A stretch of DNA of 64,000 nt from positions 94,209 through 158,208 of the forward strand of contig NZ_JARQWR010000011.1 of the NCBI RefSeq assembly GCF_030766725.1, written 5' to 3'. This DNA is from Flavobacterium aerium. GTDB taxonomy: Bacteria; Bacteroidota; Bacteroidia; Flavobacteriales; Flavobacteriaceae. This document shows, piece by piece, positions 34,729 to 43,534 of this stretch (its first letter is position 1; every line of letters starts with the position of its first letter). Both the position numbers and the translations under genes were made by a program. The notes under the pieces were generated by a model, which was not told the origin of the DNA, ran no database searches, and saw only the letters and a program-made list of their open reading frames with translations.

Positions 34729-35050
34729 AACGTGTATTTTTAACGCATTAGTATATGTTGCGAAGTTAAAAAAAAATGCGGGAAATCAGTAGTCTTATCT
34801 GGCTAAAGACTTTAAAAGTATATTTCTCTTGGAGGTTAATTCATAAAAAAAACCAACAAAAAAATCACTTTTGTTGGTTTAGATAAAAAACAATTAAAAA
34901 CAAAGTTGCATCAATATCATATTATATTCAGCACTAAAACCTGAATACTAGTCTTATTTTTATACTTAATTTCAAACATTTAACATTTGTGGTATATATT
35001 TTGATAAAAAGAAGTTCTCTCCCCCCATATTTATAACCAAACTGAACGCG
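34729..35050. other. 322-bp divergent intergenic region with an orphan terminator
   Basis: Between mutS and the AraC gene. A hairpin with a T run on the minus strand (34842-34880) has no annotated gene upstream of it. An 18-codon minus-strand frame at 34972-35028 is the only candidate reading frame before it. No convincing TAnnTTTG element was found for either flanking gene. Confidence 0.45.
34842..34880 (-). terminator. Orphan minus-strand terminator upstream of mutS
   Basis: AAACCAACAAAA pairs with TTTTGTTGGTTT, and on the minus strand a run of nine T follows. On the plus strand there is no T run, so it acts in one direction only. It lies 120 bases upstream of the mutS start. Confidence 0.7.
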
Positions 35051-35995
35051 ATGAATGCGAAAAAAAAGCACATTTTAAATACGGAAGAGGCTCATGCACT
35101 ATTCATAGAAAATAACACTACCGATTCTTCCTTTGGACAAAAAAATCCAATTTCAAATTATAATAACGATTTATTACTGTTTGAAATAAAAAACAATATC
35201 AAAGAAAATATTCCTTTCAAAACGGAATCCTACTCTATCATTTTATGCATTAAGGGTAGCTACACCAAAACTTCAGGACCACATACCTTTAATATCACAC
35301 CGCATTCCATCCACATTACAAGACCTAATCAACAGCAGGTATTTTTTGATGTGAGTACTGATATTCATTGTTTAGTCATCACATTCTTACCTTCTTTTTT
35401 CATTGACACTCCTATTTCTTCTGACATAATTGAGCAACTTTTACTGTTAAGCCCAAAATATCCTCCTTATTTTCAATTGGATGAGAATAGCTTCGACACT
35501 ATGTATGATTTGTATGGCCGCATTAATGACGAATACAACCTTGATCAATTCTTTAGCCGTAATATTCTAATCAATATGCTTATCGAATTGTTATATCGAA
35601 TTAACAGATTGTGTATTGAAGATCCTTTTCCCCTCGAATCTTCACTTCCAAGAGGTGAACAATTGATTCGTCAATACCAAGAACTTATCGATAAACATTT
35701 TCGCACTTCCAAAACTGTAAAAGAATATGCAGATCTTTTAACAATTAGTCCTAAATACTTGAGCGAAATTGTGAAAACTGAAACAGGTCAAACTGCGTTA
35801 TCCATGATTCATTTTCGTGTTATTCAAGAGGCTCGGTATCAATTGAAATATACCTCAAAAACCATAAAGGAAATTTCATATTTACTGAACTTTAATGATA
35901 TTACACACTTCAGTCGCTTCTTTAAGAAAAACTGTGGTATAACTCCTTCTTTATTTCGAAAATCTGCTAACTCCCCCGAGATTCCCCACAAATAA
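35051..35995 (+). CDS. AraC family transcriptional regulator
   Basis: A 314-residue predicted regulator. The N-terminal 170 residues have no clear motif but resemble a cupin-like sensing half (SIILCIKGSYTKTSGPHTFNI). The C-terminal double helix-turn-helix is well preserved: VKEYADLLTISPKYLSEIVK, then IKEISYLLNFNDITHFSRFFKKNCGITPSLFR. The inducer and targets are unknown, and no obvious target operon is adjacent. It stands alone with about 300 bases free on each side. Confidence 0.92.
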   Translation: MNAKKKHILNTEEAHALFIENNTTDSSFGQKNPISNYNNDLLLFEIKNNIKENIPFKTESYSIILCIKGSYTKTSGPHTFNITPHSIHITRPNQQQVFFDVSTDIHCLVITFLPSFFIDTPISSDIIEQLLLLSPKYPPYFQLDENSFDTMYDLYGRINDEYNLDQFFSRNILINMLIELLYRINRLCIEDPFPLESSLPRGEQLIRQYQELIDKHFRTSKTVKEYADLLTISPKYLSEIVKTETGQTALSMIHFRVIQEARYQLKYTSKTIKEISYLLNFNDITHFSRFFKKNCGITPSLFRKSANSPEIPHK

Positions 35996-36297
35996 TCTAT
36001 ATAAGAATGGAATTTTCAACCTTCAATCTGCATATTACTTCTAAACTATTATTAAGATTGTTTTTTCACTGAAAATCAATTTTGTAAACATGACAACACG
36101 ATTCTTTTAATCTATTACTTAAACATTCTTAAATCTTATTATTACAAATTTACTCCTCTATTTCTTGTTAAAAAGTTCCATAAGTTGGTAATCATGACCA
36201 ATTATTCATACTGTTCAAATTGATTATTTCTTTTCGAAGTCTCAATAAAATTTATCTTGGAGTTTCTTCAGCTATTTTCGTTTCTTATCTTTGCACC
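35996..36297. other. 302-bp intergenic region upstream of the SpoU gene
   Basis: Contains an imperfect 17-bp palindrome with arms TTGGT and ACCAA (36185-36201) and the SpoU promoter box (36286-36293). I see no gene and no clear terminator for the AraC gene. Confidence 0.4.
36286..36293 (+). promoter_or_regulatory. -7 element of the SpoU gene; implies a near-leaderless mRNA
   Basis: TATCTTTG ends five bases before the ATG at 36298. With the usual distance from this element to the transcription start, the mRNA would begin at or within a few bases of the start codon. Confidence 0.6.
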
Positions 36298-36828
36298 ATG
36301 AGAAAATTAGAGAACGCCGAACTGGATCGAAAAAACATTGAAGAGTTTAAAAATGCTGACAAAACTCCAATCACAATCATATTGGATGATATCCGTAGTC
36401 TTCACAATATTGGTTCAGTTTTTAGAACTGCTGATGCTTTTCTATTGGAAAAAATCTATCTGTGTGGTATTACTGCAACTCCTCCAAACAAAGAAATTCA
36501 CAAGACGGCCTTAGGCGCTACAGATACTGTGGCTTGGGAATATTCTGAAAATGTATTAGACGTAATTGCTCAATTACAGCAAGAAAAGGTAATAGTATTA
36601 GCTATTGAACAAGTAGAGAGTGCTGTATTTTTACAAAACTTTGTTCCTGCTGAAAATCAAAAGTACGCGCTTGTTTTTGGGAATGAGGTAAAAGGAGTTT
36701 CTCAAGAAGCAGTGGCACTTTGTGACGGTTCTATTGAAATTCCACAATTAGGAACAAAACACTCCTTGAATATTTCAGTAAGCGCGGGGATTGTTGTATG
36801 GGATTTATTCCAAAAGATGCGTTTCTAA
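36298..36828 (+). CDS. TrmH/SpoU family RNA 2'-O-methyltransferase
   Basis: A 176-residue SPOUT-fold enzyme. The three family motifs are present: NIGSVFRTADAF (motif 1), YALVFGNEVKGVS (motif 2) and LGTKHSLNISVSAGIVVWD (motif 3). The small size with no extra N-terminal RNA-binding domain fits the TrmH/TrmL-like group; the target is probably a tRNA but rRNA is possible. The start is ATG 36298, because the longer frame from 36220 runs through the promoter. It converges on folK-dNK with six bases between stop codons and no terminator. Confidence 0.92.
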   Translation: MRKLENAELDRKNIEEFKNADKTPITIILDDIRSLHNIGSVFRTADAFLLEKIYLCGITATPPNKEIHKTALGATDTVAWEYSENVLDVIAQLQQEKVIVLAIEQVESAVFLQNFVPAENQKYALVFGNEVKGVSQEAVALCDGSIEIPQLGTKHSLNISVSAGIVVWDLFQKMRF

Positions 36829-36834
36829 TTCGAA

Positions 36835-37974
36835 TTAACTGTCTTTTATTTTATTCTGAATAGCATCGAGAACAAAAAGATAATCTTCGTGGTTTTCAAC
36901 AAAGTCTTTTTCAGACATATCGATAATCAAAACGTTCAAATTTGTTTGAGATTTGATGTAGTCTAAATATCCTTGATTAATACGCTCTAAGTAATCGGGT
37001 GCAATATCTTTTTCGTATTCTCTACCTCTTGTTTTTATATTTTGCAGCAAACGATCTGTATTTTGGTACAAGTAGACATACAAATCTGGTTTTGGCATTT
37101 CTTTATAGATGATATCAAATAATTTTCTGTACAGTCGGTATTCATCTTCTGTCAATGTTACTTTAGCAAAAATCAGTGATTTAAAAATGTGGTAATCTGC
37201 TACGATAAAATCTTTAAATAAATCGAATTGCGCTAAATCGTCTGATAACTGTTGGTATCGATCTGCGAGAAAAGACATTTCCAAGGAGAAAGCATAGCGA
37301 TTCTGATCTTTATAGAATTTCGGCAGAAAAGGATTATCTGCAAAACGTTCCAAAACTGTTTTTGCATTAAAGTCATCGGCTATTTTATTGACCAAAGTCG
37401 TTTTTCCTGCCCCAATATTCCCTTCTATTGCAATATAATTGTAGTGTACAAATTGATATTCCTCAAGTGGTTTTTTTACTACTTTAAATACTTTACATTC
37501 ACTTGCATCATTCGACTCTACGACTAACTGAGTAACTGTTTTTTGCAATTTCGGATGGGTCCAATCCATTTTCAAATCTTGCATCGGTAACAAAACAAAA
37601 AGTCTGTTTTGCATGTGTGGATGTGGCACAATTAATGTATCTGTAATAATAACATCTTCATTAAAAGTGATTACATCAACATCAATAATTCTGGCTTGGT
37701 ATTCTGGTGAAATTTTTCGGATTCGTCCTAATTGTTTTTCAACATTCAGCACATCCTCTAAAATATTTTGAGCCGATTTGTAGGAATGAAGAAGTATAGC
37801 GCAATTCAAAAAAGGCTCGCTTTCAAAACCCCAAGCTGGAGTTTCATATATTCTGGACACGTCGACAACTGTACCGACTTCCCTCTGAATCAATTTAATA
37901 CATTGTTCTATAACGTTTAGTCGATCCCCTTGATTGCTTCCTATTGATAAAACTACTCTATTTTGCTCCTTCAT
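36835..37974 (-). CDS. folK: Fusion of HPPK (FolK) and deoxynucleoside kinase
   Basis: A 379-residue two-domain cytoplasmic protein. Residues 1-160 are 6-hydroxymethyl-7,8-dihydropterin pyrophosphokinase (LSIGSNQGDR, ETPAWGF, FLNCAI, IDVDVITF, VPHPHM), which makes the folate precursor. Residues 175-379 are a deoxynucleoside kinase: P-loop IEGNIGAGKTTL, ERFADNPFLPKFY, and the lid region KTRGREYEK. Both halves keep their motifs, so both are probably active; one handles folate, the other salvage of deoxynucleosides. This fusion is known in flavobacteria. The promoter box lies eight bases before the ATG. Confidence 0.93.
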   Translation of the reverse strand: MKEQNRVVLSIGSNQGDRLNVIEQCIKLIQREVGTVVDVSRIYETPAWGFESEPFLNCAILLHSYKSAQNILEDVLNVEKQLGRIRKISPEYQARIIDVDVITFNEDVIITDTLIVPHPHMQNRLFVLLPMQDLKMDWTHPKLQKTVTQLVVESNDASECKVFKVVKKPLEEYQFVHYNYIAIEGNIGAGKTTLVNKIADDFNAKTVLERFADNPFLPKFYKDQNRYAFSLEMSFLADRYQQLSDDLAQFDLFKDFIVADYHIFKSLIFAKVTLTEDEYRLYRKLFDIIYKEMPKPDLYVYLYQNTDRLLQNIKTRGREYEKDIAPDYLERINQGYLDYIKSQTNLNVLIIDMSEKDFVENHEDYLFVLDAIQNKIKDS

Positions 37975-37982
37975 ATTAAGGG

Positions 37983-37990
37983 CAAATTAA
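37983..37990 (-). promoter_or_regulatory. Candidate -7 element of folK-dNK
   Basis: TTAATTTG on the minus strand differs from TAnnTTTG at one position and ends eight bases before the ATG, predicting a leader of only a few bases. Confidence 0.4.
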
Positions 37991-38013
37991 CTAAAAGAAA
38001 ATTAGAAAAACGG

Positions 38014-38021
38014 TATATTTG
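38014..38021 (+). promoter_or_regulatory. -7 element of sppA
   Basis: TATATTTG matches TAnnTTTG exactly. It lies 120 bases before the sppA start, giving a long leader. Confidence 0.5.
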
Positions 38022-38140
38022 CAAGGACTGTTGATAAATTTTTTTATTCTGTTTTTAATTTTTTTTCTCTTTTAAGGAATATTTAAAAAACATTATTGTA
38101 ACTTTTATAGACATTACACTACTTATAAATAAAAAAGCGT

Positions 38141-39913
38141 ATGAAATTTTTAGGAAACGTATTAGCCACAATAATAGGGCTGTTCATTTTTTTAATGTTA
38201 TTGTTTTTTGGAATTATTATCATCGGTGCCATTTTTGGAGGAAGTTCAAAATCGGTCATTGTAAAAGACAATTCTGTTATTGAATTAAATCTTGATAAAG
38301 TTACCAACGATTATGCTGGAAAATTCATCTATGAAGACTACAGCTTTCTGAACTCAGAGGAAACTAATGGTTTATCTGATGTCATTAACGCCATTGCAAT
38401 AGCAAAAACAGATAAAAAAATTAAAGGTATCTCTTTATTAAATACCTCAACAATGCTAGGAATGGCACAGAGTAAAGCACTGCGTGATCAATTAATTGAT
38501 TTTAAAAAATCAGGAAAATTCGTAGTTTCTTATTCGAATGCTTATTCACAGAAAGAGTATTATTTAAATTCTATTGCCGATACCGTATACCTGAATCCAA
38601 TTGGAGAATTAGACTTTAAAGGATTGTCTTCGGAGATGATGTACTACAAAGATTTCCAGGATAAATCAGGTTTAAAAATGGAAGTGATTCGCCATGGAAA
38701 ATACAAAAGTGCTGTTGAACCATACTTGGCTAACGAAATGAGTCCAGAGAATAGAGAACAAATTTCGGTATTACTGAAATCGGTTTGGAATTCTATGGCT
38801 CAGGATATTTCTATCAGTAGAAAAATATCTTTGGATAGCTTAAATTCATATGCTGATCATTTATCTGCCCGCACACCGGAAATGGCAAAATCAAAACATC
38901 TAATTGATAAAATTGGATATGAAGATGAATACCATGCTGGAATTAAAAAGGCATTAAAAGTGGATCAAAAAGACGACTATAATGTAATTGACATTTTAGA
39001 TTATGTCTCCGATATTGCTTTAACTTCTAAAGGTGAAAGTGGAAAAGATGGTAACATTGCTATTATTTATGCACAAGGTGTTATTCTTGGCGGCGAGGGT
39101 GATGTAAATGTTATTGGAGAAGGATCTATGAGAAGATCATTACAAGAAGCCAGCAAAGACAAAGATATTAAAGCGATTGTATTGCGTATCGATTCTCCAG
39201 GAGGAAGTGCTTTAACTTCAGAATTAATCTGGAGAGAAATAGAATTGGCAAAAAAGACAAAACCAGTTATCGTATCTATGGGGAACTTAGCAGCGTCTGG
39301 AGGGTATTATATTGCTTGTAATGCCAATAAGATTTTTGCAGAACCGAATACAATCACGGGATCAATTGGTGTTTTTGGAACTCTCCCAAATGTAACTGGA
39401 TTAACGGATAAGCTTGGTATCCATACCGAAGTAGTAAAAACACATGAGAATTCTGCAGGATACAGCATTTTCAAACCTTTAGATGAAAATTACAAAGAGG
39501 TTGTTCAAGAAAGTATTGAGAACATCTATACTACTTTTGTAAACCGTGTTGCTAAAGGTCGTAATATGACATTTGATCAAGTAGATGCTATTGCGCAAGG
39601 TCGAGTTTGGACTGGTGCCGATGCAATCAAAATTGGATTAATCGATAAAATTGGAGGATTGGATGCTGCTATTAAAGAAGCTGCAACTATGGCCAAAATC
39701 AAAGAATACAAAACAATCAATTTCCCAGAATACGAGAAAGATTTCCAAGGAATCTTAAGTAATCTTAGTGGTTCTCCTTTTTCTAAAACAAAGGAAGAAT
39801 TCATCAAAGAAGAAATTGGTGAAGAGAATTATCTTGTAATTCAACAAATGAGACGTTTAAGCAGTCAAAAAGGATTACAAACTTTAATGCCTTTTGAGAT
39901 AAATATCAATTAA
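38141..39913 (+). CDS. sppA: Signal peptide peptidase SppA, 67K type
   Basis: A 590-residue inner-membrane serine peptidase that degrades cleaved signal peptides. An N-terminal membrane segment (IIGLFIFLMLLFFGIIIIGAIF) is followed by two S49 domains. The catalytic lysine is in the first (IRHGKYKSAVEPY near residue 190) and the serine in the second (LAASGGYYIACNA near residue 385). The two-domain length is that of the E. coli type rather than the short Bacillus form. It ends at a terminator and is followed by an AsmA-family gene. Confidence 0.96.
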   Translation: MKFLGNVLATIIGLFIFLMLLFFGIIIIGAIFGGSSKSVIVKDNSVIELNLDKVTNDYAGKFIYEDYSFLNSEETNGLSDVINAIAIAKTDKKIKGISLLNTSTMLGMAQSKALRDQLIDFKKSGKFVVSYSNAYSQKEYYLNSIADTVYLNPIGELDFKGLSSEMMYYKDFQDKSGLKMEVIRHGKYKSAVEPYLANEMSPENREQISVLLKSVWNSMAQDISISRKISLDSLNSYADHLSARTPEMAKSKHLIDKIGYEDEYHAGIKKALKVDQKDDYNVIDILDYVSDIALTSKGESGKDGNIAIIYAQGVILGGEGDVNVIGEGSMRRSLQEASKDKDIKAIVLRIDSPGGSALTSELIWREIELAKKTKPVIVSMGNLAASGGYYIACNANKIFAEPNTITGSIGVFGTLPNVTGLTDKLGIHTEVVKTHENSAGYSIFKPLDENYKEVVQESIENIYTTFVNRVAKGRNMTFDQVDAIAQGRVWTGADAIKIGLIDKIGGLDAAIKEAATMAKIKEYKTINFPEYEKDFQGILSNLSGSPFSKTKEEFIKEEIGEENYLVIQQMRRLSSQKGLQTLMPFEININ

Positions 39914-39953
39914 AAACACTAATTTTAACAAAAGGCAAGATTTTTGCATAACT

Positions 39954-39985
39954 AAATGGGTTGGAGTCTTTTCAACCCATTTTTT
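39954..39985 (+). terminator. Terminator of sppA
   Basis: AAATGGGTTG (39954-39963) pairs with CAACCCATTT (39973-39982), followed by T. It lies 41 bases after the stop and covers the TTG from which the longer AsmA frame would start. Confidence 0.88.
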
Positions 39986-40014
39986 ATTATTATAAATTGA
40001 CTAAAACTAAACCT

Positions 40015-42621
40015 ATGTTAAAGAAAATTCTAATTGGAGTAGGCATCTTTCTATTGGTAAGCATCATTGCATTAGCCTCAATTCCTTTTCTCTTCAAGGA
40101 CAAGATCAAAGAAATGATTGTTGAATCGATCAACAAAAATGTAGATGCTACTGTGGCTTTTGATGCGGTAGATTTGAGTTTACTTAAAAGTTTTCCTCAA
40201 GCCAATGTAACTATTGATCATTTAAGTATCATCAATAAAGCACCTTTTAAAGGCGATACCTTGGTATACTTTGACGAGTTAAACTTAAAGATGTCGGTTA
40301 AAGAGCTATGGAAAAGTAAAACCGAAGCAATGAATATCAAGTCTGTTCATTCTAAAAATGGGTTGGTTAATATTCATGTCAACAAAGATGGTGTTGCGAA
40401 CTACGATATCGCAATCAAAAAAGAGGAAGGAAAAGACGATGGGAAAAGTGATGATCCACTAGCTTTAAATATACAGGATTATGCCATTGAGAATTTCAAA
40501 ATCAAATACTACGATGAGACTTCTAAAATAAAAATGGTTATCGATCAATTAAACCATAAAGGAAAGGGTGACTTTGCCGCTTCCAAATTGGATTTAACAA
40601 CACAAACCACAGCAACCGTTTCATTGGATATGGATCAAACCAATTTCATGAAAAATATTCCAATTACATTGGACGCTATTCTAGGGATTGACTTGGATAA
40701 AAGTCTTTATACATTTAAAGAAAACAAAGCTTTAATTAACCAATTGCCTTTAGAATTTGATGGTTCTATTCAAATGGTAGAAGCAGGTCAAGAATACAAT
40801 TTGACTTTCAAAACACCTACCTCATCTTTCAAAAATTTCTTAGGCGTTATTCCTTCTGCTTATGCAGGAAATTTAGACAAGGTTCAAACGACTGGAGATT
40901 TTACGATTGCAGGAAAAGCAAATGGTTTATTAAGTGACACTACTGTCCCAAAATTTAATGTTGCTATTGCTTCAAACAATGCTTCTTTCAAATATCCTGA
41001 TTTACCAAAATCTGTAACGAATATCATTATCGATACAAAAATCATTAACGAAACTGGGAAAATGAATGATACGTATGTCAACTTGAATAAATTATCTTTC
41101 AAAATTGATCAAGATATATTTAATGCCAAAGCAAACATTCGAAATCTAAGCGAAAATGCTTTAGTAGATGCCTCGTTAAATGGTGTTATTAATCTTGCCA
41201 ACCTATCTAAAGCTTACCCAATCAAATTAGACAAACCATTGACTGGTATTTTGAAAGCGGATGTGGTGACCAAATTTGACATGAAATCTGTTGAAACGAA
41301 TCAGTATCAGAATATTCAAAATTCGGGTACAATGAATTTATCACAATTCAAATATGTGGATGATACTAATAAAGCAATCAACATCAATCAAGCTACAGTT
41401 CAATTCACGCCTTCTCGCATCAATTTACAACAATTGGATGCTACCACTGGGAAGACCGATTTAAAGGTAACAGGAGTACTGGACAACTTCTATGGTTTCT
41501 TATTCAAAAAACAAGAGTTGAAAGGTAATTTTGATTTAAAATCCAATCAATTTGCAGTGGCTGATTTCATGACCAAAGCCGAGCCTGCAAAAACAACGGA
41601 GAAGGGTGATACAGAAAAAACAGGAACAAAAGCTACTGCTTCCAAAGATGCTGTAAAAATCCCAAAATTCTTAAATTGCACTTTAACTGCCACAGCCAAT
41701 ACGGTACTCTATGATAACTTAACATTGAAAGATGTTTCAGGAAAAATGATCATTAAAGATGAAGCTGTGAAGTTGGAAAACTTAAAAAGTTCAATATTTG
41801 GAGGACAGGTCGCCGTAAATGGATCAGTTTCTACAAAAGAAGCAACGCCTACGTTTAATATGGATTTAGGTATTAATTCTTTTGATATTGCACAATCATT
41901 CACCCAGCTTGATATGCTAAAATCAATTGCTCCAATTGCCAATGTGATTAATGGTAAAATGAACTCTACGATTAAATTATCTGGTAAATTGGACAGCAAA
42001 GAAATGACACCTGATTTAAAAACAATTTCAGGAGATATGTTAGCGCAATTACTTTCCACAACAATAAATGCAAATAATTCTAATGTTTTAAATGCATTGG
42101 GTTCTAATTTAAAATTTATTGATTTGAAAAAAGTAAATTTAAATGATCTGAAAACACACCTTACGTTTAGTGATGGAAAGGTAAATGTAAAACCTTTCGA
42201 TATTAAATATCAGGATATCAAAGTAAACATTGGCGGACAACATGGTTTTGATCAAAACATGAATTATGATATCAAATTTGATGTACCTGCAAAATACTTG
42301 GGTAGTGATGTTACTAAATTATTGGGTTCATTAAATCCTAATGAAGCTGATAAAATTAGCGTACCGATTACAGCAAATCTGACCGGTAATTTCAAAAGTC
42401 CAAAAGTGAACACAGATCTTACTAAGGCTGTAACTAATGTGACCACACAATTGGTTAGTAAGCAAAAAGACAAGTTGATTAATCAAGGAACGAATGCTTT
42501 GGGTAATTTATTGGGTGGTAAAAAACCAGCTGACACCACTAAAACTGCTCCTAATGAGGATATAAAAACAAAAGCTTCTGACGCTCTTAAAGGACTCTTT
42601 AGCAAGAAGAAGAAAGAATAA
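40015..42621 (+). CDS. AsmA family protein
   Basis: An 868-residue protein with one N-terminal membrane helix (ILIGVGIFLLVSIIALASIPFLF) and a long periplasmic part. The first 150 residues have the AsmA pattern (FDAVDLSLLKSFPQANVTIDHLSI), and the C-terminal third resembles the AsmA C-terminal repeat region. A Lys/Thr-rich linker lies near residue 530, and a basic Lys-rich tail ends the protein. AsmA-like proteins are thought to bridge the periplasm and affect lipid transport to the outer membrane. I start it at ATG 40015, since the frame from 39961 lies inside the sppA terminator. Confidence 0.88.
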   Translation: MLKKILIGVGIFLLVSIIALASIPFLFKDKIKEMIVESINKNVDATVAFDAVDLSLLKSFPQANVTIDHLSIINKAPFKGDTLVYFDELNLKMSVKELWKSKTEAMNIKSVHSKNGLVNIHVNKDGVANYDIAIKKEEGKDDGKSDDPLALNIQDYAIENFKIKYYDETSKIKMVIDQLNHKGKGDFAASKLDLTTQTTATVSLDMDQTNFMKNIPITLDAILGIDLDKSLYTFKENKALINQLPLEFDGSIQMVEAGQEYNLTFKTPTSSFKNFLGVIPSAYAGNLDKVQTTGDFTIAGKANGLLSDTTVPKFNVAIASNNASFKYPDLPKSVTNIIIDTKIINETGKMNDTYVNLNKLSFKIDQDIFNAKANIRNLSENALVDASLNGVINLANLSKAYPIKLDKPLTGILKADVVTKFDMKSVETNQYQNIQNSGTMNLSQFKYVDDTNKAININQATVQFTPSRINLQQLDATTGKTDLKVTGVLDNFYGFLFKKQELKGNFDLKSNQFAVADFMTKAEPAKTTEKGDTEKTGTKATASKDAVKIPKFLNCTLTATANTVLYDNLTLKDVSGKMIIKDEAVKLENLKSSIFGGQVAVNGSVSTKEATPTFNMDLGINSFDIAQSFTQLDMLKSIAPIANVINGKMNSTIKLSGKLDSKEMTPDLKTISGDMLAQLLSTTINANNSNVLNALGSNLKFIDLKKVNLNDLKTHLTFSDGKVNVKPFDIKYQDIKVNIGGQHGFDQNMNYDIKFDVPAKYLGSDVTKLLGSLNPNEADKISVPITANLTGNFKSPKVNTDLTKAVTNVTTQLVSKQKDKLINQGTNALGNLLGGKKPADTTKTAPNEDIKTKASDALKGLFSKKKKE

Positions 42622-42641
42622 ATACACGTATTTTAAATCAT

Positions 42642-42677
42642 AAAACCTACAGAGCACATTTGTTCTGTAGGTTTTTT
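42642..42677. terminator. Bidirectional terminator between the AsmA and DUF2797 genes
   Basis: AAAACCTACAGA (42642-42653) pairs with TCTGTAGGTTTT (42664-42675), with A and T on either side. Confidence 0.9.
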
Positions 42678-42697
42678 ATGTTTATAAGTGGCTCATA

Positions 42698-43492
42698 TTA
42701 TACCGCGATACTAACCACGTATCCTTCTGAATTTCGAATATTAAATACGGTTCCATCTTCAAAAAGCAAATATTGTCCTTTCACCCCCATCAGCTTGCCT
42801 TTAAAATATGGTGTCTTGTCTAAATTCAAACTGTTGATCTTTTTTGGATATTGTAATACGGGATACTGAAACTCAAAATGGTCAATGAAATTTGGATTAA
42901 AATAACCTCTGACTTCTTCTGGTAAAAATTCCACTAGCTTCAATCGTTCTGCATACAAGTCCGCTTTTACAATATCATTTTGTAGCATCTTGCGCCAATT
43001 GGTTTTATCAACAAAATGATCTTTTAATGCAATTTCAGATATTCCTGCCAAATAGCGATTTGGAACTTCTACAATAGCAATTGCTTCTGTTGCCCCTTGA
43101 TCAATCCATCGTGTTGGAATCTGTGTTTTCCTAGTCACTCCTACTTTCACTTCACTAGAGGAAGCTAAATAAACAATATGAGGTTGTAATTGTACTTTTT
43201 CCTCATAAGCCAAATCTCGATCTTCGATTCCTAAGTGCGCAGTGCTTAATTCAGGTCTAAAAATCCAGTCTCCTACTTGTGCACTACTATTGTAACAATC
43301 GTAACAAAATCCTTGTCTGAAAATCTTTTTTGTCTTCCCACAATTCAAACATTGATATTTCAGAAAGTTAATCTCAATCTCTTTATTTAATAATTGATTG
43401 ACATTCAAAAAGCTATTTTCAAAAACTAAGTAGTATTGAATAGGATTTCCAAACTCAGTTTGCATTTTTGTGAGTACTCCTTCGTATTGCAT
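42698..43492 (-). CDS. DUF2797 family protein
   Basis: A 264-residue protein that I place in DUF2797. A zinc-ribbon-like segment near residues 48-67 has four cysteines (CLNCG then CYDCY, 14 residues between the pairs). A segment at about 105-140 (IVYLASSSEVKVGVTR, then TRWIDQGA) resembles the GIY-YIG/T5orf172 pattern, so a nuclease-like fold is a possible inference. The C-terminal half ends with YFKGKLMGVKGQYLLFEDG. No function is established. It diverges from the GH3 gene with 42 bases between starts. Confidence 0.8.
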   Translation of the reverse strand: MQYEGVLTKMQTEFGNPIQYYLVFENSFLNVNQLLNKEIEINFLKYQCLNCGKTKKIFRQGFCYDCYNSSAQVGDWIFRPELSTAHLGIEDRDLAYEEKVQLQPHIVYLASSSEVKVGVTRKTQIPTRWIDQGATEAIAIVEVPNRYLAGISEIALKDHFVDKTNWRKMLQNDIVKADLYAERLKLVEFLPEEVRGYFNPNFIDHFEFQYPVLQYPKKINSLNLDKTPYFKGKLMGVKGQYLLFEDGTVFNIRNSEGYVVSIAV

Positions 43493-43534
43493 GAATAAAA
43501 TTTGTTATTTTTATGGCATAAAGATAAGAGAAAT

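Noticed and set aside
34972..35028. An 18-codon frame before the orphan terminator (MGGENFFLSKYIPQMLNV)
   Set aside because: Too short, with no promoter or similarity that I can see; it is mentioned only as one explanation of the terminator.
41709..42059. A 116-codon minus-strand frame inside the AsmA gene
   Set aside because: It lies wholly within a well-supported gene on the other strand and shows no recognisable domain.
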